Origin: Thuidium tamariscinum
Taxonomy: Eukaryota > Streptophyta > Bryopsida > Hypnales > Thuidiaceae
Direction of reading: 5' to 3'
Length of the DNA: 64,000 bases
NCBI GenBank assembly: GCA_947034885.2
Contig: OX344757.2
Coordinates: forward strand, 3,472,001-3,536,000
A program made the position numbers and the translations under genes. Positions 36,538-50,200 of the stretch are shown here, piece after piece. Below the pieces are notes generated by a model. The model was not told the origin of the DNA. It made no database searches and saw only the letters and a program-made list of their open reading frames with translations. Position 1 is the stretch's first letter. Each line of letters opens with the position of its first letter.

Positions 36538-37425
36538 GATGATGATCACCCGTTGCAAGCTTTTAAAACCTCGACTCTCCACGCCATTCCTTACCTTCGG
36601 ACATTGTCAAATCTACTTTTACCACACGCGAATTGAGCTAGGGCATGGATCTCCTACCTTGACAACATGCATTTCAGTAGCTCAAAAATGAGGGAATATT
36701 CGTGCAGTCAATCCAATGCAGGGAACCACGAACAAAGCGCTCATCATGAAGCAACTGCTGCACATATATTTCCTTCGAAGTAAAACATTGTCGGAGCAAT
36801 CGGTAGATATTCAGAATAGCTTGTTACTACAAGAGTATCCCTTGAAGCAGCTCAATTCCTACTTGACACAGCTCCCAACCCTAAAACCTGCCAACCATCG
36901 AGTCGGAGAAAACCTTAACATGCCAGGGTCCATACGTGAACCTCACAACAACAATCAAAGAACAGTTCGGCACAATCCATAGTTGAAAGTAACAATCACA
37001 CTCGACGCCCTCGTTGGAGGAGAGGCCACAAAAACCCTTAGAAAGGTCGCACACACTGAGAAACCCACACTGTAGGCAATGGGATGGCGATCAAGCTCCA
37101 GAACAGTCGCAATTAAGCAAAGCACAGCTCTGTGCCGTGGAGGTGATGGGAATCGCAGGAAAGTTGATGCAATGAGGGGAAGTGAGAGAGAGCTCGGAGG
37201 AATGGCGATGGCAGTTGAGGGACAACAGAGTGCTGCAATTCGAAGGGAAAAGCAGTTAGAAACACAGGGCCGCAGAACAGAGCTGCACGGCTTGGTGATG
37301 GTGTCCTGGGACTGAGACACCCGCTATATCGCCCTCCACAACACCCGCTATAAGCTTAATGCTCCTGAGAACATGCACGTCCATGCTGAAATTTCAATGT
37401 AAATTACTGTGCCCGGTGGTCATGG
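36538..37425 (-). promoter_or_regulatory. Upstream region of the coiled-coil gene (inferred)
   Basis: GC-richer island flank. An exact direct repeat ACACCCGCTATA occurs twice near 37,317 and 37,342, reading TATAGCGGGTGT on the gene strand, 25 bp apart, at the outer edge of the island. The 121-codon minus-strand frame at 37,320-36,955 lacks any family resemblance and is read as leader or promoter DNA. Confidence 0.4.
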
Positions 37426-37643
37426 TTAACCCTGAAGCGCTCCGTATCCTAGACGATGAACAGATGGCTTCAAGGCCTTGTTTCATCCAATTAACTTCTC
37501 ATTTAATGTAATACTTGAATCTAGAAAAGACAACTTTCTTTAGTGACCAAACTCATTAACTTCTGGTAAATGATATTTATGTACAAAGCTATAAACGAAA
37601 ATGTGCAAAAATTCAAAAGAGGATTGAGATGCTTAAGGATTAA
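37426..37643. mobile_element. TTAA-flanked MITE (210 bp), piggyBac-like, degenerate
   Basis: TTAA at 37,426-37,429 and 37,640-37,643. The element starts CCCTGAAGCGCTCC and ends GAGATGCTTAAGGA, whose reverse complement TCCTTAAGCATCTC matches it imperfectly. AAGCGCTC is shared with the 8,108 element. Divergence is mostly transitions. Confidence 0.45.
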
Positions 37644-39290
37644 CATCTCTTCCTGAATATTTAATTTGTATTGTTTGTCATAGTGAGATCTTTGGATTTC
37701 TCTGTGTCCCCATCATGTTCATAGTAGCATTAGAAAACTCTTTGCAAGGAGGGGTACATATTGGTTGGAATTTTGTTTTGCAAGTCGTGATTTACAACAA
37801 AAAATGTTTTGAACTTTAAAATTCTTATGAATTAAAAAATTAGAAAATTATATTTATTTTATTTATTATAATGTACCAATGGTACAAGGTGTACTACTAA
37901 GGTTCAACATTGGATGAAATTTAAGGCCTCAACAAGATCCATGTGATCCCACGCAATAGGAAATATGAAAACTTTGCAACATCAACAACTTGGCACAACT
38001 AAGATATTACCATGTCATAAAATATTATTTAATTAAATAATTTTTTTAATTAATTTAAATTATTTAAATACATAGATAGCAATAGTTGGTTCACATCAAG
38101 GAAAATAGTCCAAAGACAACCTTTCCTTGCCGTCATATGTAGATATAGGCCACTTAAATTGAAAAAAAAGTCGAAAATTTTCTTATGAAAAAAAATAAAA
38201 TGATGTGGTCATTGCCCAACTACATTAGCGTTCTGTTGATTTGCAGTTCCTGTAGTTTTACACTGCATAGGAACTTGCAATCTTCTTTTCACTGGAATCT
38301 CTTCTTATGCTTAACCTTGTAATGTCCTTGTCAATATAAAGTGTTTGATGGAGATAGAGAATTCTTCTATGTAATATAGAAGTGTAGATGTTCATCTTCA
38401 AAATTTTGTATAGAAAGGGAACGTCTTGCATAGTAGTTTTACATCCATCAAGTGCTCTTGGATGTATTTAAAAGAATGATTTACAAGTTTCAAAAGGATG
38501 ATATTTATCTTTATTGGTTTGATGTTTTAGGATAAAGAATAAATATATCTTGCAAGATTTTTTGTTTCATTATACAATTTTTTCCTCAAAAAATAAATTT
38601 TCAGAAGTTTTAACATTTGTTTTCAGAAATATTTTTTGTTGAAGAGAAGTAATCTTCTCTACATGTGTACTTTCTACATGCACGTACACATGTGCCCATT
38701 TGTAACAGGTTTTTGGAAAAGAGCTTCGAAAAAAGGTACTTGCTCAACTATAAATTAGGGAAAAAGTTTACACTATCATGTTTAAGGCTATTTATATAGT
38801 ATTTATAAAGTAAATTCTCTCACTGAAAGAAAACCTCTTCAATTAAAAAGTTGACTTCAAAAGCTTCTAGCTACAGTCTTAAGGTCTTTATATTGGTAAT
38901 TTAGGATCATGTCCTTGACTTCCTGTAATGTCTCTTTGGAAGAGACGTAGAAGCTAGTCAAATCTATTTATATAAACTTTTATAAAGAAAATTGACTATG
39001 ATATAAAATGGACAAGAGATGCCAAGTTCATACCCCTCTTAAAGTAGTATTTCATCATTTCTTATATTTTGCAATCAAGGAGCATCATAAACTGTCTATT
39101 GTTAAACTTTATGTACATCCTATGCCAATCCAATAATAATGAATTAATTCATTTTTATATGCTTTAAAGTAGCCTTCTTGAGATGGATATAATTTTGTTA
39201 TTAAAATGCAATTTCACAATGTAATATAAATTTTTTAATCAATACTTTATAATTTAACATTTTTTCATGCATTTTTTTATATTACTAATA
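37644..39290. other. AT-rich intergenic stretch, no gene recognised
   Basis: No supported gene. A GATGAAATTTAAGGCCTC motif near 37,914 resembles the ends of the 28,286 element; I could not place its partner. Confidence 0.5.
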
Positions 39291-39543
39291 CTAGGGTGGC
39301 CCGTAGCATTGCCACGGTCTAAAAGAAAAGAAAAACAACAGAATAAATAATTTTCTAATTTTTTTAATGTATAGAAACTTCAAAATTCAATAACTTTCAT
39401 GCCGTAGGTTGGAACACCATGAATCAAAGCCTGTGCATCCCTCCTCACCGAGGGCTTTCCAATGGTACCAAACATGCACCCGGAGGACTCACGGTCCAGG
39501 AGATCTCAACGTAACAAACAAACATCCAAACAAACAAACAAAC
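39291..39543. repeat. Dispersed single copy of the CAAA-tailed ~255-bp repeat
   Basis: Same order of blocks as the array at 19.5-20.9 kb: TACTAGGGTGGCCC, GCATTGCCACGG, TTTTTTAATGTATAGAAACT, GCATCCCTCCTCACCGAGG, AATGGTACCAAACATG, CACGGTCCAGGAGATCTC, then (ACAA)n. It retains more CpG than the array units and is perhaps the least decayed copy. Confidence 0.8.
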
Positions 39544-40081
39544 AACGTATCTTCATAGGGGGATTGCATGAAACCACAATAAAAGAATGTTGTAATCATA
39601 TTTATGATTTCATTCCATTTTGAAGTATTAAAATGACTAAAGCTCTAAAAAATCATGTTTGGTTTTCTTTGATTGTAATTTTTAGACTGAAATTAGTGCA
39701 TAACCCCAAAAAATAGTTCTTAAATGAATTTATAAATAAAGGTGACAAAAATGCTAATTCAAAACAATGTATTGTAAAAATTCAATGCATTGTGCTAAAT
39801 TGTTAACAATATAAAAAATTATTGATATCATTTTTGAAGGATCATTTTTAATTTGAAATTTTTTAAATAAAAAAGCATTGTACTTCTTAAATTGTAAAAG
39901 ATTATTTTATTGGAAATCTTTTTAAAGACCTATGGTGTACAAAAGTTAGAAAAATAGGCTAATGAATTATGGCTTTTTTTCGTTTTTTAAGAAAGGCCAT
40001 TTGAAGTGGAGGCCAAAATGGCTACATAAAATGTTATAGCAGAACTTCAAATTCCAACATTCACCCCCTTTTTTTTAGAAA
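39544..40081. other. AT-rich intergenic stretch, no gene recognised
   Basis: Low-GC DNA; nothing I can support as a feature. Confidence 0.5.
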
Positions 40082-40434
40082 CATAAGAAGGTTTTTGATT
40101 GTTTTAGAAGAGTGCAAGTTCTTGAATGTTGGAAATGCTATGGGAATGCTAGGAACATTGCTAATTAACATGTTTGTGTGGTTGGGCAATTACTACGTCA
40201 AATAATCTTAAATTATTAATTATTTTAATTAACTATTAAATGTTTTTTAAATTAAAAATTAAAAATTTTCAAACCATTTTTTTTCTTTTTCATACATTCT
40301 GAAATTTTTAGAAAATTAAAATTTTTTTTCGAAATTAAAAAATTTGGATCAATAAGGGTAGGTTTGCAACAATGGAAACAGTTTCAGGAAATGGCCCTGA
40401 AATAGTCTTTTAGAGGCCCAAAAATCCTCTTATG
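40082..40434. mobile_element. MITE related to the CATAAGAGG family
   Basis: CATAAGAAGGTTTTTGATTG at 40,082 mirrors GGCCCAAAAATCCTCTTATG ending at 40,434. The interior is AT-rich with an ATTAATTATTTTAATTAA-like core as in the 22,564 element. Ends are less perfect than in that copy. Confidence 0.5.
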
Positions 40435-43270
40435 ATATTACATTCATATATATTACATGTCTATGATTTGGTATTCATTTACAATCTAGAAATTTCATCC
40501 AAGAAATTTTTGTAATTCAAATTTTTTGGGCAAGAAACTTTACATTCTGTTGATAGTTTTTAGCCAAATAATTTTTTTGGGTGCAATTGGGCACCAAATT
40601 GCCAAAAAAAAGGCCCTAATGAGAATGTATTGACTTCAAAATTCCCAATTGAGGGATGCTAATATGTGAGCCTAAGAATGGGAGTCCATGAGCTTAAAAG
40701 ACTATATACCTATGGTTTATGATATAGAAACTTTCTATAATTATAATAATGCAACTATGTTTTAAATACCTATATTAAAGGTGTTTATGTTATAATTAAT
40801 CTACTTCAATGGTAGAATTACATCTACTTACATATATACTCAAGGCTCACATGCTCACAATTTCATGCTCTCATACTAGCATTGTTGACTCCCAATCATG
40901 ATCAAAATGATGTTTATCATTTTGGAATGCATTAGGATTTTAGATATGATTATGGATATATTAAAATATTATCTAATTATCATCATCTTCATATGAAGAT
41001 TTATTTTGTGTGATTCCAATATAAACATTGCAAAAATTATAAGTTTTTTTTTGTAGAGGAACAAACTTGGACTACAAGGCTAAGAAAAAAAACTTTCTCT
41101 TTGAATTTTTTAAATGCATTTGATTTATAGATTTGTATATATATAGATAGTTTCAAATCATTCTATTTGATTGATGCAATAAAAGTAATGAGAATCTTCA
41201 ATTTGCAAACAATCATAATACTTTTTCATAAAATTGATATAGGAAGTTAATTTTTGAATCAATTTTTTATAGTTTAAAAAAAACAAAAAGACAAGGTAAA
41301 AATTTCTACTATCACTAATGTAGATGATTTATTGCCATTGGACTTGATTTTTTTCAAACAATAATTTAGAATTATTTTTTTGTTAATTGATATAACTTCT
41401 TAAACAAAAATAGTCAATATTAGATATGCAACATTCAATGTTAATCTATTTGAATATACTACTTTCTATCAATTTATTTTTGTTTGAGATTTTTTTTCCT
41501 TCAAGCTCTAGGATGTATGCATTTTCTTAGCAAATAAACATAAATAATTAAACTCCATTTCTTGAAGGCTTGAATGATTTAGAAAAATAATTCTTTTGAA
41601 ATTCAAGAGTCCTAATCTTGGAATTGGTGAGTTTTTTATTATCAAATTTATTTGCAAGAATGTATCTTTAAGAAGTTCACTAAGAGATTCTTTGAATGAA
41701 TCTACCAATAGTATATTGAAAACAAAGAATTTAGCATTGCTCTAGAATAGGGTGTCTTTTGACAATTTTTGTTTTGAAACAACCAAAGGCATTTAGACAT
41801 TAATTTGGAGATATGTTTGCATTAATTCATTGTTCAAAATTTGAATGTTTATTTTTTTAAGGTTTAAGACTAGTCATGTTAAATTCTTACAATCAAACTT
41901 TCATTCCATTTCAAATCAACAATTGATCTTCTTCACAAAGAAGAAATTGAATCCCTAAACTTTATTTTGTAAATAGTGTTGTTTCTTTTGAGTATATAGA
42001 TAGAGATAAACTCCTATTAATAAATTTACTTCACTCATTTAATAAGTAAATGAATAATTTTGATAAGTGTATTATATTTGTAGAAAAAAAATTTGGTTTC
42101 AAGAGGTGGATAGATGGGCTAATAAAGTGTTCTATTTTTTATTTTTTAAAATAAAAAATGTACGCAAGGCTAGATAGTGAAGTGCATAGTAAAGATATTA
42201 TGACTAGTCTCGTATTATATATTACCTTTTGTGCAATGGCAATGGCAAGTTCTTGCCCCCCATTCTATCAAAATACAATTGATTTCTTCAACTAATATAA
42301 GCTCCTTGCATATGATTATGTGAGTGTATCATTTAATGAACCTACTTCTATTTTTTTCTTAAATTCTATTTTATATTATAGTAGAGGTACCTATTATTGA
42401 CACCTCTTCCATCAACAACAAATAGGGTACCCTATTTTAAAGAAGATTGGAATGAATTTCTGTTTTCTCTTTGGAATGCATGTCTGTCTTGGTACTTTTC
42501 TAAGGTTTAGACCAATAAGTTAATGGCACATAAGTGATTATAAATGTAGGAAGTAATTAGTGGGAAAGTAATCTTGAATGATTGAAATTTGGTGACTCTA
42601 GATGTTAAATATAGGTCAAGCCCAACTTTGCCTTCCAAAATTCATAATAAATTCAATTCAATCGATAAAATTACCAAATTTTTGCTTTGCTTTTGCGTTG
42701 CCGTGGATTATATCCAAATGTGCTTATTTGATCAACTATGGATACTTCTCTTATAGTGCAACTTGAAAAAAAATTGAAATTGTATAAGTTTCTATATTGA
42801 CTACCCCCTTTATCCCTTCTACAAATTCTTCCAGCAAAGACTATTAATCAATCTAGTTAGAAAGTTTTAAGTGTAACAGAGGGAGTATAAGGTAGAACCA
42901 CCTGTAAACAATCATTTAAGGTATTTTAGGCATGATCTAGTGTAGTGCAAAGTAAAACAAATATTTTCAAAGGTGTAAAGATAAAAATGATGGAGATTGC
43001 AAAAACTTTGGTAGTTTTATCACATGAATTGAAATGACTATGAATTTTGAAGGGCATAAAGTGTGCTTAACCAAATGCCAATCTATGGAGTCTTCTAATT
43101 TCAATCATGCAAAAGACTATATTTTTACTCACTCTTTTCTACTTTTTTGCACACTACTTTACAACATGTGCCATGAACTTTTAATCCCATGGAAATACGT
43201 CCATCATTAGGTTGGCTATGGGGCTGATTGGTTATAGGTGGTTCTACCTTAATTTTGCATGCAACATTAA
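40435..43270. other. AT-rich intergenic stretch, no gene recognised
   Basis: Low-GC, short chance frames only (for example 66 codons near 41,600). No repeat ends that I could pair. Confidence 0.5.
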
Positions 43271-44228
43271 TTTGTTGTCCTTGCTAAATGCTATTAGGAT
43301 ATGTATGATAAATCAGTGCTTCATGTGACGAAGACACTTTCCATCCAACAACAAGACATGGCACCAATGTTTCATGTACCCCTGTTTGGAACGACTGCAT
43401 GGACTGAACGCGGCAGCGTCCAGCGAGCCCTCGTGGCGGGCAGGTGCCCGTATCGGAGAAAGACGGGAAAGAAACGTAAGAAGTCTGGAGAAAGATACGG
43501 AAAAGGAACGGGAAAGAAAACGGGAGGCGGAAAGAAATATGTGATGAAGGAAACATGGTCACTTGTGGTCGACTCGTTCAGGAACCCTGCATCTGTGATC
43601 GCGCACAGGCCAAGCTTCACTTCGATTATTTGGCTGCAAGATCGAGTTTTCTTTCCTCCTGTCGCGATCCAGATAGTTGTCCTGAAGCTAATCTTCCATG
43701 TTTTAATATCTTTTTTGGTGGCGAATCGGCCACCTGTTGAGCTTTTTAGGGGAAGTACAACGCTCTATTGCAGCGAACCGTGGTTTGTGCACCAAGTGGG
43801 TTCTCGTTTAGGTTTTGGTTTCGGAATTGGCTTTTTTCCAGAATAGGAATTTGGAGATTGGCGAGTTGTTTCAAGGCGGAAACGGATTGGTGACGTTTAT
43901 GGTGGATTGGACGTGATGCAGATCGGCCGAGCTGTATTCCAGCTTGTGGCTTCGACTGGTGTGAGCTCAGTGGGTATGAATGCATGGGGAGACGGAGTGT
44001 ACAGTTCAGGAATAGGTGGAGTATTGGGAAGAGGCGAGATGAAATGAGAAACTATTCAGAAGGAGGAGGAGAAGGTTGAGGCAGATTGTATTAGCGGCGC
44101 TATTATGGTGAAGGATTTCGGTTACTTGGTTACGAATTTTGAGAAAGTGCCTGAGATGGTTGAGAATACAAGCCTCGGAAATTCTCTGGAAGAATCGTAA
44201 CTCGTGAAGCTGCGCACAGTCTGTCAAT
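43271..44228 (+). promoter_or_regulatory. Upstream region / 5' leader of VPS13 (inferred)
   Basis: Composition shifts at about 43.38 kb to CpG-containing, purine-rich sequence (43,450-43,530). The stretch to the ATG at 44,229 is probably promoter plus a long leader. It contains a 181-codon ATG-started frame (43,301-43,846) with no recognisable domain, which is not called as a gene. Confidence 0.4.
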
Positions 44229-47200
44229 ATGTTCGAGGCTCACGTAAATCCCTTTCCTTCAGCTGATTCCTGTCTTTTTATTGTTCACTCTTCTCCTGCA
44301 ATTCTCCATTTCGTTAAATTGTGGAATTCGTAATCTTAATCCTCGTGACGAGATAAAAGAGTGCTGCCTCTCTCTTCTCCTTCATTGGCAATTTCTTTAC
44401 CTCTCACAGCTTGCATTGCGAACTTTCAAGCATTCACCTTCTTGTTGATATCGTCCTTGGAATTGACAATTTTACATTGGCAAGCGACATTAGAATCGTG
44501 CGCAGTGCTCTAACCTACTTCTAGCACTTCTCTTGAAGTTAAGATATGAACTGTATATTATCTCGTTCTAAATTAGTGCTCAAAAGAATTCGGTTGCCCG
44601 ACAGTGTTCTTGCTTGACCTAAAAAGCGGGTTGTGTTAATAGAGTTGAAAACTTTAGCAACTCCTCTGTGGCTACTATTGTGACGGAAAAAGAGAGAATA
44701 TTGGTTTAGAGATTCGAACTTCGGGCCTTGCTTCACTGTCTGTTCTTGTGGACGGTTTTTGCTCTGAAAGTGGGAAATTTCATGGGATCCTGGATACTCC
44801 AAGAATTCCAGGGATGGCATTTCAGTTTAGTCGTTAGTGCGTTTTCACGCTGTAGGTTTTATGAGAGGTTTAGCAGAAAAAGCATCTTACCGAGTGACAG
44901 CCTTCCGGAAAAACTGGATGCAACACAGAAGTATGGATCTTTGGTATAATATTGAAGGTTTTTTAAGAATTGTCTGCGGAACTTTATCTTCTTGATCTCA
45001 TATTCAATTAGGGATAGGATGCAGTCTAGATCGTGCGAAGTTGGTCTTCCCTTATTTAAAGCCACCGAACTAGTGCTTCGCGTCGATCTTTTCGCTCCTA
45101 ACGGTCTCGATGCTTGCAAATCTCTTTGTTCACAGGTTCTACATCTTCTTCGTCTCTATCTTGGAGAATATGTCCGCGGTCTCTCAGTAGAAGCTTTGAA
45201 GATTAGTGTTTGGCAAGGTTTGGCTACCAACTTTTTGCTTTGAGTCCGTCTTGCATTTCGAAACTGTCAAAGATGTGATCGGTCCTCAACAGCCTAGCTG
45301 TCCATGGATTGTTTTTCAGACTATGACTTGACTGGCTATGTTTTCCAGTTATTATGCTAAAGGAAGCGTCGAGCTGTGCAGTTTGTTAGCCAATCTGTGA
45401 CTTGCCTTGTCGTGAAAACCGGCATGATGGCATTAGTGTTAGTATCATCATAATAGTCATGGGGATCGATTTTTTTGACAACTAGAGTATCCTATTGCTG
45501 TTATTCGATGCAAACCTTTGACTTCAAATTTGTCTGTTCCAGTTTCGTAGGACTGTTTGGATTGTACTGGGATTGTACATTTCAACCATGGCTCTTTCGC
45601 ATAACTTTGTAGCACATTATAAATCTGAGCGTCGGCAGTATTGAGTCGGCACTGTAGAATATTGGGTGGTATTTCTCAATTGTGTATCTTGCACTGGCAG
45701 GCAAGAACTTACTTTCTTTTGTGTGCTCGTTATGGTAAATTTTGAACCCGGATGATACAGGAGATGTCGTCTTAAAAGATTTGCAACTCAAGGCGGAGGC
45801 CCTTAACGCACTAAAACTTCCTATCACAGTAAAAGCTGGATTCCTTGGTTCAGTCACTTTAAAGGTAAGCTGCACTGAAGGAATTTTTAGGGATGCGATA
45901 CGTTATTTTAAGTGAATTCAACGTTTGCATCGAGCTTGTAAAATCTGCTTTCGCACATAGTCGTTGTGTGCTTGACGAATTTGTGATGTTGGAACCAGGT
46001 TAATTATGATGTTTTGTTTCTGCAGGTTCCTTGGAATCGACTAGGAAAAGATCCTGTAATTGTGCTTCTAGATCGCATTTTTATACTCGCTGAACCTCTC
46101 CAAGATGACAGGACCTTCAGCGTAAGCACTGGCAGATGTGTCTTACTATTGTGCTCTTATTTTTGATAGTTTTGGTTGTTTTAGGAACTATTTAAGAAAT
46201 ATCAACCTGGAGGACAACTTGAAAACTTTGTAATAAATTGAAGGGTTCGATCGGGTTTGCTTGTGTGCATTTTGTAAAGAGGGTGGTGTGCGTGCTTGCA
46301 GGACGACGATAAAGATAAATGGTATGAGGCGAAAAGACGCAAGTGTGAGGTTAGACTCATCTTTTGCAAGTGATATTGATCTAATCATTATCGCTTTCTG
46401 CAATGTATCACGTTATTTATGGGAGCCTGCGTTGCCTATGTAATCGTTATGCTGGAACCAGTGACATTCATGTAGCAGATCAACTTTGTAGGTACCTTTT
46501 TAGATCATCAGACAAGCCTGAAAATAAGGAAGTCTTGATGACATAGCATATTTCAACTGCCACAAAAACTGATAAATGAGTTAAGCTTAAAATGTGAACT
46601 TTTGTTGATTTGACAGGCGGCTGAATTGGCCATGTTTGAGGCGAAGGACCACAAGACAGCTGGGCCTCAAGAAGCCGTATGTGAACATTGTTTTCCTGGT
46701 GCTAATAAATCAGTAAACTATAGTTATCTCAGAGGATTCAAGAATCATTGACGAATTTCAGTGTCACGAATCTGTAGTTTAATATTTTTGGGAACTACAC
46801 TCAATTTCAGCATCTCTAATATTTTTCTTATCGTAATTTTTTTTCCTCGAAAAGTCTTGCGATTTTGTTAATTGCTGTTTGTGGCAATTCTGCAGGATAC
46901 AACCTCTAACACCTGGCTTAGCTCTCTAATTGCGACTATTGTTGGGAACTTGAAAATTTCAATCACCAATTTGCACATTCGTTATGAAGACACAGTGAGG
47001 TATGTATGCTTCTTATTGGCTCCAAATGACTTGCATAATGATTTATTTTTCCTAATTGGATTCACATGATCACCTCTTCTTACGATCAACTTGTTCTATC
47101 TTTGCTCTTTTTCGGTTAGTGTGTCCATATATGGTCATCTAGGTAGCTAAAGCAATTATAGTACGACAATCGCTTTACTGTCGTCCTAGTATCTCCGAAT

Positions 47201-50200
47201 TACGTGGTCCTGTTCTCAAATGCGTTTATATGAAGCGAACCGGGTCCAATTTGATGAAAGGGTGTCTGGATGTAATGTAATGAGGAATAGTGGATTTGAT
47301 TTTGATTTTCTTAAAATTTCACGTCAGTAAAGCTGTTCATTGAATGCAGTAACCCTACGCACCCGTTTTGTTCTGGAGTTACGTTGGCAACATTAGCAGC
47401 TGTGACTATTGATGAGTCTGGACATGAAACATTTGTCACTAGTGGGGCTTTGGAAAGACTCCGCAAGGTTTGCATCTCCCACCTAAATACTTTTTACTTG
47501 TTCAAAGTAATCGGAATGCGTGTTTTGCTCATTCCAATGCGGTTTCTTGTATTTGACTTTTTATGTCTTTGCCCATTGCCCGATCGCTGAATACGAGTAG
47601 TTTTCTCTAGTAAAGCAGTTGTGTTGCGTGTTAACTTGCTCCTCCCTCATTTTGCTGTAGGTGGATGTTTTTGAATTTTTTAAGAGGTCCAGGCAAATAT
47701 CGTTTTGCTTATGTTTTATCCAGTCTTGTACCTGATTTTTCAACTTGATTGAGTTTAATTATTTAAGCAGCTCTGGTTCTGCAGTCCGTGCGTTTGGAGC
47801 GTCTGGCTGTGTACCATGACCCAGGTAGCACACCTTGGGAGTTGAAAAAAGCATGGGAGGAAATGACCCCTGGGGAATGGGAGGAGGTATATTCTGAACT
47901 AATTGTTCATCGTTTAATGTATATGAGGACTGGTGTGTCGCGTTAGTCTACAACGTTCTAATATATCATTTTTTAGACTGGATGATCTTTACTTCTATTG
48001 AATTAGATTCCCGAGATTTTAGCAACTCCTCGAAGCTATTGATGGGAGGAGGTCTCTTGGTGTTCGTCAAATATTTTTCTATAGCAGTTTGACTTTGAGC
48101 AGTTGTTTGTCTGTAATCTGAATATGGAATTCAAATCTGTAACAGGTTTTCATGGAGGGCATAAAAACTGACGCATCACCTGATAAGTCTTTGTCCAAGT
48201 GGGCTACTGGTCGCCAGTATTTGCTGCATCCTGTTGGGGGTCTTATGACATATTACCGTCGTGGAAAACGTGAGAAGCGGAAACCCGAGGTCCCTTTTCA
48301 GGAAGCCACGCTTGTACTGGAGCCTGTGTCATTGACAGTTTCAGAGGTATTTCTCCCAACAGGTTAAGCCCAAGCGTGTGAGAGGCTTGCTGGCATTTCA
48401 ATGACTAGTCGTTATGAATTGTATGCCTCTTCCTCGTTCAAAGTTGTTTCTTGATGCTGTTCTGTAGTCTGTTTTTATTGATATTTATCAATCATCGATG
48501 GAAAGAAGTTCAAATTGAAATGGATTTTATGCATCTGTACCGATTTTAAATACATGTGAGTAATTATCTTGCATTTCTATCATCCCACAGGCCCAATACT
48601 GTGATGGCATGAAGCTTTTGGAAGGAGTGTCCACTTATCGACTTAGGTTGCAGTACAGCCACTTTCGTCCTCAAGCGTCTGTTTCAGCAGATGCACAGGC
48701 TTGGTGGCTTTATGGTTGTCAAGCTGTGTTACAGCAACATTCTAGAGTCTGGTGGGTCTTCCTCATTATACGCGAAACATGTAATGACTATAGGTTTGGC
48801 ATGTTACTGGAGAGTAAATTTGCGAATTTGCTGAGCCCTGCACATGTTTATGGCGTCGTATGCTGCCAGAGTGAATGCTTTTATGCATATACATGTTGAA
48901 TTTGTTTATTTGATCAGTAGCACTACCACTGCCTTTTCAGGTATCGGCTGCAGTGGTCAAGCATAGCTGATTCGTGTCGCAAGAGGCGAAAGTATGTACA
49001 ACTGTATGCAAGTTGCTTGCAGCAAGGTTTCAAAGTTGATAATCAAGAAATTAAAGACATGGAAAAGGATCTTGATATTGAAGTGATTCTCCTTTGGAGG
49101 TCAGTATTCCTGGTATCCTCTCTGAGATGTGAAGCTGTCATTTCTGATAGAGTTTAGCGACTATGGATCTTTATCGTCCTTTGCCTATTCGAATACTTTT
49201 CTCGAGTTCTTTCACTGCACGTCGTTTTTTGAATATTTGCATTTGATGATTAAATTTTACAGCACTTGATGGCAATGCGAACCTGTGCTCCTGCAGGCTG
49301 TTGGCTCATGCAAGAGCTGAAAGTGTGAAATCTAAAGAAGCTGCAGTAGAACGTGAACGAATGAGGAAGAGCTCCTGGTGGTCGTTTGGCTGGTACAGTC
49401 GACTTTTGTGTATATATTAGTATTTGATTTTCCGATTTTAATCTCATCACTTTGTGGGATTGTGTGCATCAGTTCTCTGATCGAGGGATGTTGGAACGTT
49501 TCTGTGGAGTTTATCATACTTTACTCACTTTCATGTTTTTATGGATTGTCTTTCCATATTTTCATCACATTCTGCCTGCAATTTCATTGGTGGGTGTGTA
49601 TGGTTCCTAGGGGATCTGCAAATTCTAGTCAAGGTGGTACTCCACCACCATCATCCGACGACTCTTCAACTCCTACATCTCCTACGCCCTCTAAAGGAGT
49701 TGATGCTCCCGGACAACTCACTAAAGAAGAATGGAGCAAAATTAATCAGTTATTGAGTTACCAGCCTGGAGAAGATGTGCTTAATGTCTCGAAAACCGAA
49801 GAGCTCAATATGATGCAAATGGCCCTTGATGTCAACATTCGACAGGGCTCAGCTCGTGTTTTAGACAGTGAAAATAAGGAGATACTATGTGGAACTTTTG
49901 AAAGTTTGCAAGTTGGAACACAAGTATATCCAAAGACATTGGCTTGTGCTGGGAAACTCCAGTTTTATGGCCTTACTGCTCCTGAAGGAATGCTGATTGA
50001 GGTACAGATACTAAGGATATATGAATACGGGTGTTCGTGATTGTTTGTTGTTCTGAATAATGACTGGTTGAGAATCGACTTGTCGGACATCTGTTTGCAG
50101 TCGATTCCAACAGATGTTAGACAGCTAAATAATATGAGTTAATTTGAAACGATTTCATCTGGTATGAACTCATATTTTTAGCTGGTCATGTGATTTTTTT

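Noticed and set aside
36955..37320. 121-codon minus-strand frame upstream of the coiled-coil gene
   Set aside because: No recognisable protein features beyond chance composition; treated as leader or promoter.
43301..43846. 181-codon plus-strand frame upstream of VPS13
   Set aside because: No domain, signal or similarity that I recognise; it has a low-complexity Lys/Gly stretch and overlaps the inferred promoter and leader.
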